A stretch of 64,000 nucleotides of DNA from Sphingorhabdus sp. EL138. Lineage in GTDB: Bacteria; Pseudomonadota; Alphaproteobacteria; Sphingomonadales; Sphingomonadaceae. The DNA lies in contig NZ_CAMDCK010000005.1 in the NCBI RefSeq assembly GCF_945890115.1, forward strand, positions 1-64,000, in the 5' to 3' direction. This document shows positions 29,058 to 38,645 of this stretch, piece by piece. Below the pieces are notes generated by a model, which saw only the letters and a program-made list of their open reading frames with translations, had not been told where the DNA came from and ran no database searches. Every line of letters starts with the position of its first letter. Positions within the stretch are counted from its first letter, which is position 1. The position numbers were made by a program, and so were the translations under genes.

Positions 29058-30914
29058 CTACGCCACCACCTCAATCCGCACCAACAAAGCCTCAACCTGC
29101 ACCTGCGCGCCAACCTCGGCATTCAACTCTTTTACTACCCCGTCGAACGGCGCGGTGAGGCTGTGTTCCATCTTCATCGCTTCGAGCGTCACGAGTTTCT
29201 GGCCCTTGGTCACTATATCCCCCGCAGCGACCTCGACCGCGATGATCCGGCCCGGCATGGGCGACAATATTGCGCCATTGCTTACTGCACTATGCCCCGA
29301 CCCGCGCGGTTCATCCAAGACATAGCGGCGGGCAAAGCCATCGGCAAAGGCGAGCACATCTGCGGTAGGTGCGTCGGCCTCAATCGCATCAAACGCGACG
29401 ACATAAAGGTTGCCCGCGTCGTCCAAGAGGCGTGCTTCCGCACGTGGTGGTGCATTCAAACGGAAGCCAAGAATTGCGCTGATGGGACCGTCGCCGGGGC
29501 TGGCGCACAACAACGCCGCCGCCTCGGCAAGTTCTTCTGGCTCTGGCTCGGATGGATGCACAAGATTATCAACCTCGCGCGCAATCAGACCCGTATCAAC
29601 ATCGCCAAGTCCGAAGTCGTCCAAATCAAGCAACCGGCCCAAGAAACCGGCGTTCGTTTTCACTGGCCAAACTTCCGTGCCGTCAATGCCGTCGCGCAAT
29701 CGGTCCATCGCCGCGTCCCGCGTTTCGCCCCATGCGATCAACTTGGCGACCATCGGGTCGTAAAAGGGCGAAACTTCGCCGCCTTGCCCTACGCCTGTGT
29801 CGATGCGCAATTCTTCGGGAAACTCCAAATGGTCGAGCGGACCAGTCGACGGTAAAAAGCCAGTCGCCGGATTTTCGGCATATAACCGCGCTTCCATCGC
29901 CCAACCGTTAATGCCCAGTTCGTCCTGCCGAAGCGGCAACGCCTCCCCGCTCGCCACGCGCAATTGCCATTCGACAAGGTCCACGCCCGTAATCTCTTCG
30001 GTCACCGGATGTTCAACCTGCAACCGCGTGTTCATCTCCATGAACCAGATGCGGTCGGCGCGAAGACCCTCTGATGCGTCGGCAATGAACTCAATCGTGC
30101 CTGCGCCGACATAGTCGACGGCTTTTGCCGCTTTCACCGCGACCGCGCAAAGCTGTGCACGGGTCGCTTCGTCCATGCCCGGTGCGGGGGCTTCTTCGAT
30201 GACCTTCTGGTGACGACGTTGCAGCGAACAATCACGTTCGAACAAATGCACAATGTTGCCGTGGGTGTCGCCAAACACCTGCACCTCAATATGGCGGGGG
30301 CGTTGGATATATTTCTCGATCAGGACATGGGCATTGCCGAACGACGCGCTGGCCTCACGCTGGCATGACGCGAGCGCATCGGCAAAGTCGGCGGCATCCT
30401 CGACCTTGCGCATCCCCTTACCTCCGCCGCCCGCGACGGCCTTGATAAGAACAGGATAGCCGATTTCGGCAGCGCGTTCCTTAAGGAACGCTGGGTCTTG
30501 ATTATCGCCCATATAGCCCGGCGTCACGGGCACGCCTGCTTGGGCCATCAGTGTCTTGGCCGCATCCTTCAGGCCCATTGCGGTGATGCTCGCAGGTGCT
30601 GGCCCGACCCAGATGAGGCCAGCGTCCATCACCGCCTGCGCGAATTCGGCGTTTTCGGAGAGGAAACCATAGCCGGGATGGATTGCTTCTGCTTTGGTGG
30701 CAAGCGCGGCGGCAATAATCTTATCACCCACCAAATAGCTCTCCCGCGCCGCAGACGGCCCAATATGCACCGCCTCGTCGGCTTCGCGCACATGCAGCGC
30801 CTTGGCATCGGCATCGGAATAAACCGCAATTGTGCGCATACCCATGGCCCGCGCTGTGCGGATAATCCGGCAAGCAATCTCGCCCCGATTGGCGATGAGG
30901 AGAGATTGGATCAT
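29058..30914 (-). CDS. mccA: Biotin carboxylase/biotin carrier subunit of methylcrotonyl-CoA-type carboxylase
   Basis: The 618-residue alpha subunit starts [20 protein letters not shown], carries the ATP-grasp loop VAGGGGKGMR and the HVLIEKYIQRPRHIEVQ stretch, and ends in a biotinyl domain whose lysine is in EAMKMEH near residue 583. It carboxylates biotin and passes it to the beta subunit. The length and partner fit 3-methylcrotonyl-CoA carboxylase of leucine breakdown, though related acyl-CoA carboxylases are hard to separate. Its ATG overlaps the DUF559 stop (ATGA). Confidence 0.88.
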   Translation of the reverse strand: MIQSLLIANRGEIACRIIRTARAMGMRTIAVYSDADAKALHVREADEAVHIGPSAARESYLVGDKIIAAALATKAEAIHPGYGFLSENAEFAQAVMDAGLIWVGPAPASITAMGLKDAAKTLMAQAGVPVTPGYMGDNQDPAFLKERAAEIGYPVLIKAVAGGGGKGMRKVEDAADFADALASCQREASASFGNAHVLIEKYIQRPRHIEVQVFGDTHGNIVHLFERDCSLQRRHQKVIEEAPAPGMDEATRAQLCAVAVKAAKAVDYVGAGTIEFIADASEGLRADRIWFMEMNTRLQVEHPVTEEITGVDLVEWQLRVASGEALPLRQDELGINGWAMEARLYAENPATGFLPSTGPLDHLEFPEELRIDTGVGQGGEVSPFYDPMVAKLIAWGETRDAAMDRLRDGIDGTEVWPVKTNAGFLGRLLDLDDFGLGDVDTGLIAREVDNLVHPSEPEPEELAEAAALLCASPGDGPISAILGFRLNAPPRAEARLLDDAGNLYVVAFDAIEADAPTADVLAFADGFARRYVLDEPRGSGHSAVSNGAILSPMPGRIIAVEVAAGDIVTKGQKLVTLEAMKMEHSLTAPFDGVVKELNAEVGAQVQVEALLVRIEVVA

Positions 30915-31402
30915 GGGCTCGAACTTTCAAACACCTCCCCGGACCGGGGAGGGGGACCGCCAGCCAACGGCTGGTGGTGGAGGGGTTGGTGTTCGGCGCA
31001 AGCGGCAACAATAGTCGCAAGGGCATCTTCAAGGCTTTGCAGAACATACACCGCAGGCAAGCGTAAGATATGAAACCCACGGGACCGAAGATAAATGTCA
31101 CGCTGTGCGTCTCGCTCTGGTCTGTCGCCTGCTCCATGCGCTTCGCCATCGATTTCAATGGCGAGCCGACATTCAAGGCAAACAAAATCGATTACGACAT
31201 CACTCAGCGGATGCTGACGACGAAATTTATACCCGCCGGGACGCTTGCGCAGTTCGCGCCAAATCAGAACCTCAGGCAGATTACCGGAGCGACGCTCGCG
31301 CTTTGCAACAGCATACGCGTTCGATAAGGCGGATAGCACCCCTCCACCATCCTTCGGATGGTCCCCCTCCCCGGTTCGGGGAGGTGTTTGGTGCTCACTC
31401 AC
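30911..31402 (-). CDS. DUF559 (Vsr-like) endonuclease-fold protein
   Basis: The 163-residue protein has a DUF559 domain at about residues 30-130. It shows [20 protein letters not shown], then [18 protein letters not shown], then RGFHILRLP, which fits the PD-(D/E)XK/Vsr nuclease fold with the acidic residues in DF and EID. Residues 4-22 and about 139-163 are encoded by the inverted repeat arms that border it. It starts with GTG overlapping the mccB stop and ends overlapping the mccA start, both by 4 bases. Biological role unknown. Confidence 0.82.
   Translation of the reverse strand: MSEHQTPPRTGEGDHPKDGGGVLSALSNAYAVAKRERRSGNLPEVLIWRELRKRPGGYKFRRQHPLSDVVIDFVCLECRLAIEIDGEAHGAGDRPERDAQRDIYLRSRGFHILRLPAVYVLQSLEDALATIVAACAEHQPLHHQPLAGGPPPRSGEVFESSSP
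30928..31390. mobile_element. Putative nuclease cassette with terminal inverted repeats in the mcc operon
   Basis: The left end begins CAAACACCTCCCCGGACCGG and continues GGAGGGGGACC; the right end, inverted, reads CAAACACCTCCCCGAACCGG and the same continuation, so about 31 bases agree with one change. Inside each lies a small hairpin of different sequence and then GGTGGAGGGGT. Only the DUF559 gene lies between. The cassette splits mccB from mccA. Family membership with the short elements at 5456 and 7104 is judged from shared architecture. No clear target duplication could be seen. Confidence 0.65.
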
Positions 31403-33000
31403 ATCCTAAACACCCCAAAGCGGGGTGCCTCCTCTACGGGGGCGTTTAGGGCGGCGGCGAAGGCTAGCCCCAACACATCGCGGGTTTGCGCTGGGTCGAT
31501 GATGCCATCATCCCACAGCCGCGAGGTCGCGTAATAAGGATTGCCTTCATCCTCATATTTCTGGCGGATTGGGGCTTTGAAGGCTTCGGCTTCCTCCGCC
31601 GTCCATTTTTCCGCATCACGGTGAACCGTCGCCAGCACCGAAGCGGCTTGTTCGCCGCCCATCACCGAAATCCGCGCATTGGGCCAAGTGAACAGGAATC
31701 GTGGCGAATAAGCGCGCCCACACATGCCATAATTGCCCGCGCCAAAGCTTCCGCCGATTAGCACGGTAATCTTAGGCACGCTCGCGGTGGCAACGGCGGT
31801 GACGAGTTTGGCACCATGCTTGGCGATGCCCTCCGCCTCATATTTGCCGCCAACCATGAAGCCGCTGATATTCTGCAGGAACAGCAACGGTATCCGCCGT
31901 TGGCAGGCTAGCTCAATGAAATGCGCGCCTTTGACCGCGCTTTCCGAAAACAGCACGCCATTGTTGGCAAGGATCGCGACTGGCATGCCCCAGATATGTG
32001 CAAAGCCGCAGACCAAGGTCGTGCCATACAGCGCCTTGAATTCATGAAATTCGCTGCCGTCGACAAGGCGCGCGATAACTTCATGGACATCATAAGGCGC
32101 ACGGACATCATCGGGGATGACACCGTAAAGTTCGTCGGTGTTGAACTTTGGCGGACGGGGTTCTTTTACATCAATGTCGGGTTTGTGGGTTGCCCCTAAA
32201 TGGCTGATAATATCGCGCACGATGGTCAACGCATGTTCGTCATTTTCGGCGACATGATCCACCACCCCCGACTTGCGACCATGCAAGTCGCCGCCGCCTA
32301 AATCCTCGGCGCTGATTTCCTCGCCTGTCGCAGCCTTCACCAATGGCGGGCCAGCCAAGAAGATTGTGCCTTGATTGCGGACAATGATGCTTTCGTCCGA
32401 CATCGCAGGGACATAAGCGCCGCCCGCGGTACAACTGCCCATGACACAGGCGATTTGCGGGATGCCCTTGGCGCTCATATTGGCTTGATTGAAAAATATG
32501 CGGCCAAAATGGTCGCGGTCGGGGAAGACTTCATCCTGATGCGGCAAGTTCGCGCCGCCGCTGTCGACCAGATAGATGCACGGCAAATGGTTCGCCTCGG
32601 CAATTTCCTGCGCGCGCAAATGCTTTTTGACGGTCATCGGGTAATAAGTGCCACCCTTTACGGTCGCGTCGTTGCAGACGATCATGCACTGACGACCCGA
32701 AACGCGGCCTATTCCCGTGATCAGGCCTGCGCCGGGGATTTCGCTATCATACAGGTCGCAGGCTGCAAGCTGGCCGATTTCTAGGAAAGGCGAACCGCTA
32801 TCCAGCAGGCGCTCGACGCGCTCACGGGGGAGCAATTTGCCACGCGAAGTGTGCCGCTCACGCGACTTCTCGTTACCACCCAGCGCGGCTTCGGCAACCT
32901 TGGCCCAAAGCGCATCACGCAACGCTCGGTTGTGTGCGGTGCGCGCCTTAAACTCCTCGGAGTCAGGGTTGATCGACGTTGGCAAGACGGGAGCGCTCAT
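31399..33000 (-). CDS. mccB: Carboxyltransferase (beta) subunit of methylcrotonyl-CoA-type carboxylase
   Basis: The 533-residue crotonase-fold carboxyltransferase has the [20 protein letters not shown] start and the acyl-CoA pocket segments [14 protein letters not shown] and [14 protein letters not shown]. The C-terminal biotin-binding half shows [20 protein letters not shown] and [20 protein letters not shown]. This pattern fits 3-methylcrotonyl-CoA carboxylase beta. A family A palindrome is only 11 bases before its start, and its end supplies the GGAG ribosome site. Confidence 0.9.
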   Translation of the reverse strand: MSAPVLPTSINPDSEEFKARTAHNRALRDALWAKVAEAALGGNEKSRERHTSRGKLLPRERVERLLDSGSPFLEIGQLAACDLYDSEIPGAGLITGIGRVSGRQCMIVCNDATVKGGTYYPMTVKKHLRAQEIAEANHLPCIYLVDSGGANLPHQDEVFPDRDHFGRIFFNQANMSAKGIPQIACVMGSCTAGGAYVPAMSDESIIVRNQGTIFLAGPPLVKAATGEEISAEDLGGGDLHGRKSGVVDHVAENDEHALTIVRDIISHLGATHKPDIDVKEPRPPKFNTDELYGVIPDDVRAPYDVHEVIARLVDGSEFHEFKALYGTTLVCGFAHIWGMPVAILANNGVLFSESAVKGAHFIELACQRRIPLLFLQNISGFMVGGKYEAEGIAKHGAKLVTAVATASVPKITVLIGGSFGAGNYGMCGRAYSPRFLFTWPNARISVMGGEQAASVLATVHRDAEKWTAEEAEAFKAPIRQKYEDEGNPYYATSRLWDDGIIDPAQTRDVLGLAFAAALNAPVEEAPRFGVFRM

Positions 33001-33010
33001 GCTGACACTC

Positions 33011-33099
33011 CGTCATGCTGAACCTGTTTCAGCATCCATTTTTCCTCTCAAGCCCGGCCTTTAGAGGCGCGATGGACCCTAAACCAAGTTCAGGGCGAC
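33011..33099. repeat. Family A element 5' of mccB
   Basis: Left arm CGTCATGCTGAACCTGTTTC then AGCATC, right arm GACCCTAAACC...CAGGGCGAC, with a spacer related to that of 19134-19223. It lies within the expected leader of mccB. Confidence 0.85.
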
Positions 33100-33180
33100 A
33101 AAATTGCTATACGTAAGAAGCATATAACGCGCAAAGCAGGAAAAGGAATGCGCAACCTCATTACGCAAACCAATTTTTAG

Positions 33181-33600
33181 TCACCCGAATTTACTTTGTA
33201 ACGCCAACAAGGCCATTGCCGCAATGGCCGCCTCCCCGCCCTTGTCCTTTTGCTTGGGGTCAGCGCGGACTATGGCTTGGTCTTCGTTTTCAACGGTCAA
33301 TATCCCGTTGCCAATGGCGATGCCGTCCATCGTCAACGCCATGATACCGCGCGCGCTTTCGCCAGCGACGATTTCAAAATGATAGGTTTCCCCGCGAATG
33401 ACGACCCCAATGGCGACAAAGCCGTCATATATCTGCGCCTCTGCGGCCATGGCAATGGTGCCGGGAATTTCGAGCGCGCCGGGCACGGTGATCACCTCAA
33501 CCTCATGCCCCTTGGCCTTTAAAGCCGCCTTCGCGCCCGCGACAAGCATGTCGTTTAGATGGTCATAAAACCGTGCTTCAACTATTAAAAATTTCGCCAT
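33181..33600 (-). CDS. ribH: 6,7-dimethyl-8-ribityllumazine synthase RibH
   Basis: The 139-residue enzyme joins the DHBP-derived four-carbon unit to the ribitylaminopyrimidine to give lumazine. The signature strands [13 protein letters not shown] and [18 protein letters not shown], with the catalytic His, are intact, as is [10 protein letters not shown]. Its start overlaps the ribBA stop (TAATG), giving the product of one step directly to the next. Confidence 0.95.
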   Translation of the reverse strand: MAKFLIVEARFYDHLNDMLVAGAKAALKAKGHEVEVITVPGALEIPGTIAMAAEAQIYDGFVAIGVVIRGETYHFEIVAGESARGIMALTMDGIAIGNGILTVENEDQAIVRADPKQKDKGGEAAIAAMALLALQSKFG

Positions 33601-34901
33601 TACTCGCCTCCGGTGCCGGGAATAGGCCGTTCGCCTACAATGGAAAGGCCATAGCCTTCAAGGCCAACCAGCGTGTGGTGGGTATTGGTCAGCAATATCA
33701 TGTCCTGTACGCCCAATTCCGTCAGGATTTGCGCACCCCCGCCATAATCGCGCAGTTCTTCGATCTCGGGTGCGCCAGCTTGCTTGCCCTCGGCGCGCAA
33801 CTGCATGAAGCGGGAGACGACGTTTTTCATCGGCTTGTTAATGACCACAATAACGCCAGCGCCTTCGTCCGCAATGGCCTCCATCGAGCGCGAAAGCAGG
33901 CCAGACCGCTCACTTTCTTCGCCAAACACGTCCACGAACATCGACATGGTGTGCATGCGTACCAGTGTCGGTTTTTCGGGATCAATACGTCCCTTGACCA
34001 AAGCAATGGTCTCATCGCCCGTCGCTTTGTTGTAAAAGGTCATGGCGGTCCAATCGCCGCCCCAGCGGCTGTTGAACTTCATCTCTGCGCGCTTTTCGAT
34101 CAAATGATCATGCTTGCGGCGATAGGCGATCAAATCACGGATCGTGCCCATTTTCAAATTATGCATATGGGCAAAGGCAACAAGGTCGTCCATCCGCGCC
34201 ATTGTGCCATCGTCTTTCATGATTTCGCAAATCACGCCCGACGGGTTGAGGCCAGCAAGCCGGCTGATGTCGACAGCGGCTTCTGTGTGTCCGGCGCGCA
34301 CCAGCACGCCGCCATCGCGAGCCGTCAGCGGAAAGACATGGCCCGGCGAAACAATGTCGTCAGGGCCCATAGAGGCGTCCACAGCGACAGAAATGGTGCG
34401 CGCGCGGTCTGCGGCGCTGATGCCTGTTGTGACGCCCTCACGGGCTTCTATGGACACCGTAAAGGCAGTCTGCATGCTTTCGCGGTTTTCCCGCGCCATC
34501 GGCGTCAGGCCAAGCTGTTCGCAGCGCATTTTGGTCATGGAAAGACAGATAAGGCCACGGCCATGCGTGGCCATGAAATTGATCGCATCTGGCGTTGCCA
34601 TTTGCGCAGGAATGATCAGGTCGCCCTCATTTTCACGATCCTCATCATCGACAAGAATATACATGCGGCCATTGCGCGCCTCTTCAATGATTTCCTCGAT
34701 CGGCACGAGCGCAGGCGCGTCATCGTTGGAGAATAAATAGCTTTCCAACTTGCGCAATGTTTCGGCAGTTGGGTTCCAGCCCGGCTCATCCAAGTCGCGC
34801 AAGGTGTTGGCATGCAGGCCAGCAGCGCGGGCCAAGCCGGACCGTGACAAGCCACCGTCATTGACGAGGCTACGAAGTTTAGTGATCAATTGTGTGCTCA
34901 T
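33600..34901 (-). CDS. ribBA: HTH-fused DHBP synthase with degenerate GTP cyclohydrolase II domain
   Basis: The 433-residue protein has three parts. Residues about 1-60 form an XRE-like helix-turn-helix ([20 protein letters not shown]). The middle is 3,4-dihydroxy-2-butanone 4-phosphate synthase, with [25 protein letters not shown] and [16 protein letters not shown]. The C-terminal third follows the GTP cyclohydrolase II fold but lacks the zinc cysteines: where HSECLTGDVFGSLRCDC is expected it has [20 protein letters not shown], and the GTP-binding RQEGR motif is absent. It should therefore act only in the DHBP step. Palindromes upstream may bind the HTH domain. Confidence 0.9.
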   Translation of the reverse strand: MSTQLITKLRSLVNDGGLSRSGLARAAGLHANTLRDLDEPGWNPTAETLRKLESYLFSNDDAPALVPIEEIIEEARNGRMYILVDDEDRENEGDLIIPAQMATPDAINFMATHGRGLICLSMTKMRCEQLGLTPMARENRESMQTAFTVSIEAREGVTTGISAADRARTISVAVDASMGPDDIVSPGHVFPLTARDGGVLVRAGHTEAAVDISRLAGLNPSGVICEIMKDDGTMARMDDLVAFAHMHNLKMGTIRDLIAYRRKHDHLIEKRAEMKFNSRWGGDWTAMTFYNKATGDETIALVKGRIDPEKPTLVRMHTMSMFVDVFGEESERSGLLSRSMEAIADEGAGVIVVINKPMKNVVSRFMQLRAEGKQAGAPEIEELRDYGGGAQILTELGVQDMILLTNTHHTLVGLEGYGLSIVGERPIPGTGGE

Positions 34902-34944
34902 GATTCGTCTTTTTCACACTGCGATGTGATTGTCAAAGCGCATA

Positions 34945-34960
34945 TTCACATCAATGTGAA
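34945..34960. promoter_or_regulatory. Palindrome TTCACATCAATGTGAA between ribBA and the DUF2855 gene
   Basis: A perfect palindrome with 7-base arms and a CA centre, 44 bases before the ribBA start and 63 bases before the divergent gene. A weaker related site, TCACA-N6-TGTGA, is at 34914-34929. It could be the operator for the HTH domain of RibBA or another regulator, acting on either gene. Confidence 0.5.
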
Positions 34961-35022
34961 CAACTGACGCTATTGAATGCATAACTTCAGCCCGTTATGC
35001 CCACCGTAGGAGAACCAAAAAT

Positions 35023-36111
35023 ATGGCATCGACAATCTGGGTAAACAAACAAGCGCTTACACAAACGCAGTTGCATGAGACTGCATTACCGCCGCTCGGC
35101 GAAGGCGCGGTTCGTTTGCGTATCGAAAGCTTCTCCGTGACTGCGAACAACATCACCTACGCCGTTATCGGTGACATGTTTGGCTATTGGAACTTCTTTC
35201 CAGCGGAAGGCGATTTTGGCGTCGTGCCAATGTGGGGCCATGCCATGGTTGAAGAATCGCATTGCCCCGATATCGCGGTCGGTGAGCGCGCATACGGATA
35301 TTTACCGATGGGAACGCATCTTGATGTCCTGCCCGGCAAGATAAGCGCGGGAGGCTTCACCGACATGGCTGCACATCGCCAACCCATGAGCCCCATCTAT
35401 AACCAGTATAGCCGCCTTGCCGCTGACCCCGAACATGACCCGGCAAAAGAAGCAGAGCGGATGTTATTCGGGCCTTTGTTCAAAACCGGGTTCCTTATTG
35501 AAGCCATGCTCCGCCGCGAAGGCTGGTTTGGCGCAGAAAACCTGCTCATCACCAGCGCTTCATCCAAAACAGCTATGGGCCTTGCAAGCGTCGCGAAAGA
35601 TCTATCACCCAGCGTAAAACGTATTGGCCTGACCTCTAAAGGCAATGTGGACTTTGTCGTTGGGACGGGCCTTTATGATGAAGTCATGGCCTATGATGAT
35701 GTCGACGTCCTGCCCGAGACCGCTTCGGTATGCGTCGATTTTGCCGGCAACTCGCGGCTGCTCCGTAGCGTTCACGAAAGGCTGGCCAGCCATCTAAAAT
35801 ATAGCTGCTTGGTCGGCGCCACCCATGTTGACGCGCGCGGCCCAAACAGTGCTGGTGCAAGTGGCGGCGAGATGCCGGGGCCGAAGCCCATCCTGTTCTT
35901 CGCCCCCGATCACGCCGTTGCAACGATTCAGGAACTGGGACCAAAGGGCTTTGGCGAAGCCGTCGGCCGCAGTTGGAAAAGCTTCCTAACCGCAGCCGAT
36001 GGCGTCGTGGACATTGAAACCCATGCGGGATTGCAGGCCGCCGCAAGCGCCTTTGTGGAAACGCTTCAAGGCCGGACAGACCCGCAAAAGGGCATCATTA
36101 TTCAGCCTTAA
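35023..36111 (+). CDS. DUF2855 family protein
   Basis: The 362-residue protein matches DUF2855, a family distantly like medium-chain reductases but without clear zinc or NAD motifs. Visible family parts are SVTANNITYAVIGDMFGYW near the start and LITSASSKTAMGLA in the middle, which looks like a degenerate nucleotide-binding region. AGGAG precedes the ATG. It overlaps the convergent amidohydrolase gene by 14 bases. Function unknown. Confidence 0.75.
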   Translation: MASTIWVNKQALTQTQLHETALPPLGEGAVRLRIESFSVTANNITYAVIGDMFGYWNFFPAEGDFGVVPMWGHAMVEESHCPDIAVGERAYGYLPMGTHLDVLPGKISAGGFTDMAAHRQPMSPIYNQYSRLAADPEHDPAKEAERMLFGPLFKTGFLIEAMLRREGWFGAENLLITSASSKTAMGLASVAKDLSPSVKRIGLTSKGNVDFVVGTGLYDEVMAYDDVDVLPETASVCVDFAGNSRLLRSVHERLASHLKYSCLVGATHVDARGPNSAGASGGEMPGPKPILFFAPDHAVATIQELGPKGFGEAVGRSWKSFLTAADGVVDIETHAGLQAAASAFVETLQGRTDPQKGIIIQP

Positions 36112-37402
36112 AAACCCGCCCATCCTTCATAACGAAACGCACGGATTTCAATATAGTGATGTCCGCAATGGGGTCACCTGCGACTGCGATGAAATCTGCC
36201 GCTTTACCGGGTTCAAGCGAGCCAACCTCTTTTTCAACGCCCAATAAGGTCGCGGCATTCATCGTCGCGGCCTGAATGGCGGCGCTGGCGGGCATGCCAT
36301 GCTTGACCATTAATTCAAATTCGTCTGCGTTCCTGCCATGTTTGGAAACACCGGCATCTGTGCCAAACGCAATTTTAACGCCTGCGGGATAAGCCTTGGC
36401 AAGACTCTTGCCGGTCACACCAATCCGCCATTGCACTTTCGCCAGCACGTCGGGCGGATAGGCATTGGGGTTTGCGGCAAGCCGCTCAAGATAGCCATTT
36501 ACCGTAGACAAAGTCGGCACATAATAAGCGCCCGCCGCCTTGAACAATTTAATGCTCTCGTCGGTCAACATAGTGCCATGCTCAATCGAGTCCGCACCCG
36601 CGGCTAAGGCGATATTGACGCCGTCGTCGCCATGGGCATGCACGGCAACTTTCTTGCCGTAAAGATGCGCGGTATCAATTAACGCCTTCACCTCGTCGTC
36701 GAATAACTGCCGACCAAGTCCAGCGCCAATGCGACTGTTCACGCCGCCTGTCGTTGCGATCTTGATGACGTCCACGCCACGCCGGACCTGTTTGCGTATC
36801 GCCTGACGGCAGCTTTCAACCCCATCACACAGATTTTCCTGACCGATGCTATCATGCAGGTCTTCGGAGACAGATAACGTTGCGTCCATATGTCCGCTGG
36901 TCGTTGAGATAGAGCGGCCAGCATCAATGATCCGGGGGCCGGGAAGTTCGCCAGCCGCAACCGCATCGCGCAGCGCCAAGGTTGCGCCAGTGCCATCGCC
37001 CATATTACGCACCGTAGTGAACCCAGCCATCAACGTTTTCTTTGCATTGCCCGCAGCACGATACGCGGCGCGCGCCGGACTGTCGGTAACGGCCTCGATC
37101 AAGGCTGCATTACCGCCGGCATCGCTATCCAAATGCACATGGCTGTCGATTAAGCCCGGGAGGACAAATTTGTCTTTCAGATCGATGAGCGTCGCACCTG
37201 CTGGCCCCTGCTGATGCCCCGCCAAAACTTCGGCGATTTTGCCGTTGCGGATAATGACGGTAGATGGACCACGTGGCGGGTTTCCTGGCTTATCCAATAA
37301 CTTGCCGACATGGATCACCGTAACCATGTCGGCCGATTGCGCGGCCAATGGCGTGCTCGCTAGCAAGACTGCGCCTAATGAGACAAAAATGACTTTCTTC
37401 AT
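36098..37402 (-). CDS. Exported amidohydrolase-family metal-dependent hydrolase
   Basis: The 434-residue protein has a signal peptide (MKKVIFVSLGAVLLASTPLAA) and an amidohydrolase barrel with the HVHLD metal site after VLPGLIDS. Later metal ligands are in KVAVHAHGDDG, SIEHGTML and the GTDAGVS Asp. It resembles imidazolonepropionase-like or prolidase-type enzymes that act in the periplasm; the substrate is unknown. The ATG at 37402 is chosen because it begins the signal peptide. The 3' end overlaps the DUF2855 gene by 14 bases. Confidence 0.82.
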   Translation of the reverse strand: MKKVIFVSLGAVLLASTPLAAQSADMVTVIHVGKLLDKPGNPPRGPSTVIIRNGKIAEVLAGHQQGPAGATLIDLKDKFVLPGLIDSHVHLDSDAGGNAALIEAVTDSPARAAYRAAGNAKKTLMAGFTTVRNMGDGTGATLALRDAVAAGELPGPRIIDAGRSISTTSGHMDATLSVSEDLHDSIGQENLCDGVESCRQAIRKQVRRGVDVIKIATTGGVNSRIGAGLGRQLFDDEVKALIDTAHLYGKKVAVHAHGDDGVNIALAAGADSIEHGTMLTDESIKLFKAAGAYYVPTLSTVNGYLERLAANPNAYPPDVLAKVQWRIGVTGKSLAKAYPAGVKIAFGTDAGVSKHGRNADEFELMVKHGMPASAAIQAATMNAATLLGVEKEVGSLEPGKAADFIAVAGDPIADITILKSVRFVMKDGRVFKAE

Positions 37403-37407
37403 GCTAT

Positions 37408-38211
37408 TCAAACTCCCCTGTCGGCGCGATGTCGCGTACCTTTTGCTGGTGGGTCCTGTGGCGGCCCTGCAAAACATTGCGCAATACGCATCCATTGATG
37501 CGCGACTTCGCCTGTGACTTCAAGCGCAGTGTCCGCAATATTGCGACATTGGGTGACGACTTGACAAAATTCTGTCGCATTGCCGGATATCATACCACTT
37601 TCGGAAAGCTCGCCATATTCCCAGACCGCACCCGATGGGGCGGACAGGCGCAATTTCGGCATCTGCCCCGGTGGCTCAATGCAGCGATTTTTCCATGTGA
37701 AGCCCCAAGTATTCACGCCAAGACGTGCGATATTTCCAATCCGGTCAGTGTCCTGCCGATCCACGCCAAGCACATCGTAAACGGCCTGCCCATGTGCCCA
37801 AGTTTCCATTAACCGCGCTGTAATTGAACTTAGCGCACTCATATCGGGCCCAACCCATTTGAGACGAAGCTTCGGATCCAACGCAGAAAATGCAACGGCA
37901 GTAGCTTCGGCGCGCTCTATCCATGCGTTTCGCAATGCATGGCCCGAAAGACCATCCAGATAGCGCGCCTCAAACTCAGGCAGCTTACCACCGCGAACGC
38001 CAGCCATCATCGCGGCGATAAACGCGCCAAACGCGGCCTCGTCACGCAATGATAAATCCACGGCTATGTTCCAAACATGCAAATGGCGGATGATGTTGTT
38101 TACGGTCCAGCCCTTGAAAAGGGTCTGTGCGTCAAAATCCACCTCGGAAAGCGGCGTCAGTTGTGCGCATAACGCCTTGCTTTCATCAAAAAAATCATTT
38201 GCCTGTTGCAT
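37408..38211 (-). CDS. TIGR03084-type DinB-fold protein
   Basis: The 267-residue protein belongs with TIGR03084/mycothiol-dependent maleylpyruvate isomerase-type four-helix metal proteins. Metal-binding His residues are expected in TVNNIIRHLHVWN and in the later METWAHGQAVYD, which is the family pattern. Its stop is 5 bases before the amidohydrolase start. Likely a small-molecule isomerase or transferase; substrate unknown. Confidence 0.7.
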   Translation of the reverse strand: MQQANDFFDESKALCAQLTPLSEVDFDAQTLFKGWTVNNIIRHLHVWNIAVDLSLRDEAAFGAFIAAMMAGVRGGKLPEFEARYLDGLSGHALRNAWIERAEATAVAFSALDPKLRLKWVGPDMSALSSITARLMETWAHGQAVYDVLGVDRQDTDRIGNIARLGVNTWGFTWKNRCIEPPGQMPKLRLSAPSGAVWEYGELSESGMISGNATEFCQVVTQCRNIADTALEVTGEVAHQWMRIAQCFAGPPQDPPAKGTRHRADRGV

Positions 38212-38241
38212 TAGTCTCGTTGTCCCAGATCAGTTTCAAAT

Positions 38242-38637
38242 TCAAAGTGGTCGGTCTTGCCAATATGCGAACACATCATCCTGAAGCTTTCGGATATGGG
38301 CATGCGCTTGCGGCCCTGTCCATGCACCTTGATAATCGCGCCGCCCTGTCCACCAGCCTTGGCCGGGCAAGCCGTCCCCTTCACGCACCACAAGCACCGC
38401 GAGCGCAGGTGCGCCTTCCTCGGCGGTAATCTGGTCTATTTTATCCAGCGTCTTGCATACCGCCCGCATTTTGGGCCGCGTGAAACGAAAGCCAATGTTC
38501 AACAAAAGCTCGGAATAGCTGATCGCACGGCTATCACGCCCACATTGCTCTAATATGGCCTTGATCCGCGCAACATCGTGCAGCGCAGAAACGTCCGCCG
38601 CAGGATCGCTCAGAAACTCTTCAAGGACTGGGTCCAA
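38242..38637 (-). CDS. Conserved hypothetical protein with TTG start
   Basis: The 131-residue product has no domain I can name. It has an N-terminal helical part (LHDVARIKAILEQCGRDS), a middle with SYSELLLNIGFRFTRPKMRA, and a Trp-rich C-terminal GQGWWTGRRDYQGAWTGP. The end (AHIRKLQDDVFAYW) is helical. The start is taken as the TTG at 38637, 8 bases after the nitronate monooxygenase stop, because that stop region provides TAGGA as a ribosome site and no in-frame ATG exists near the beginning. Co-transcription with its neighbours is likely. Confidence 0.65.
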   Translation of the reverse strand: MDPVLEEFLSDPAADVSALHDVARIKAILEQCGRDSRAISYSELLLNIGFRFTRPKMRAVCKTLDKIDQITAEEGAPALAVLVVREGDGLPGQGWWTGRRDYQGAWTGPQAHAHIRKLQDDVFAYWQDRPL

Positions 38638-38645
38638 ATCACATC

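Noticed and set aside
33573-34736. A 387-codon open frame opposite ribBA
   Set aside because: Antisense to a clearly real gene with catalytic motifs; the translated sequence is rich in His and Arg without known pattern.
34902-35022. Possible FMN riboswitch before ribBA
   Set aside because: The 121-base divergent spacer is too short and lacks the conserved aptamer blocks; short palindromes are seen instead.
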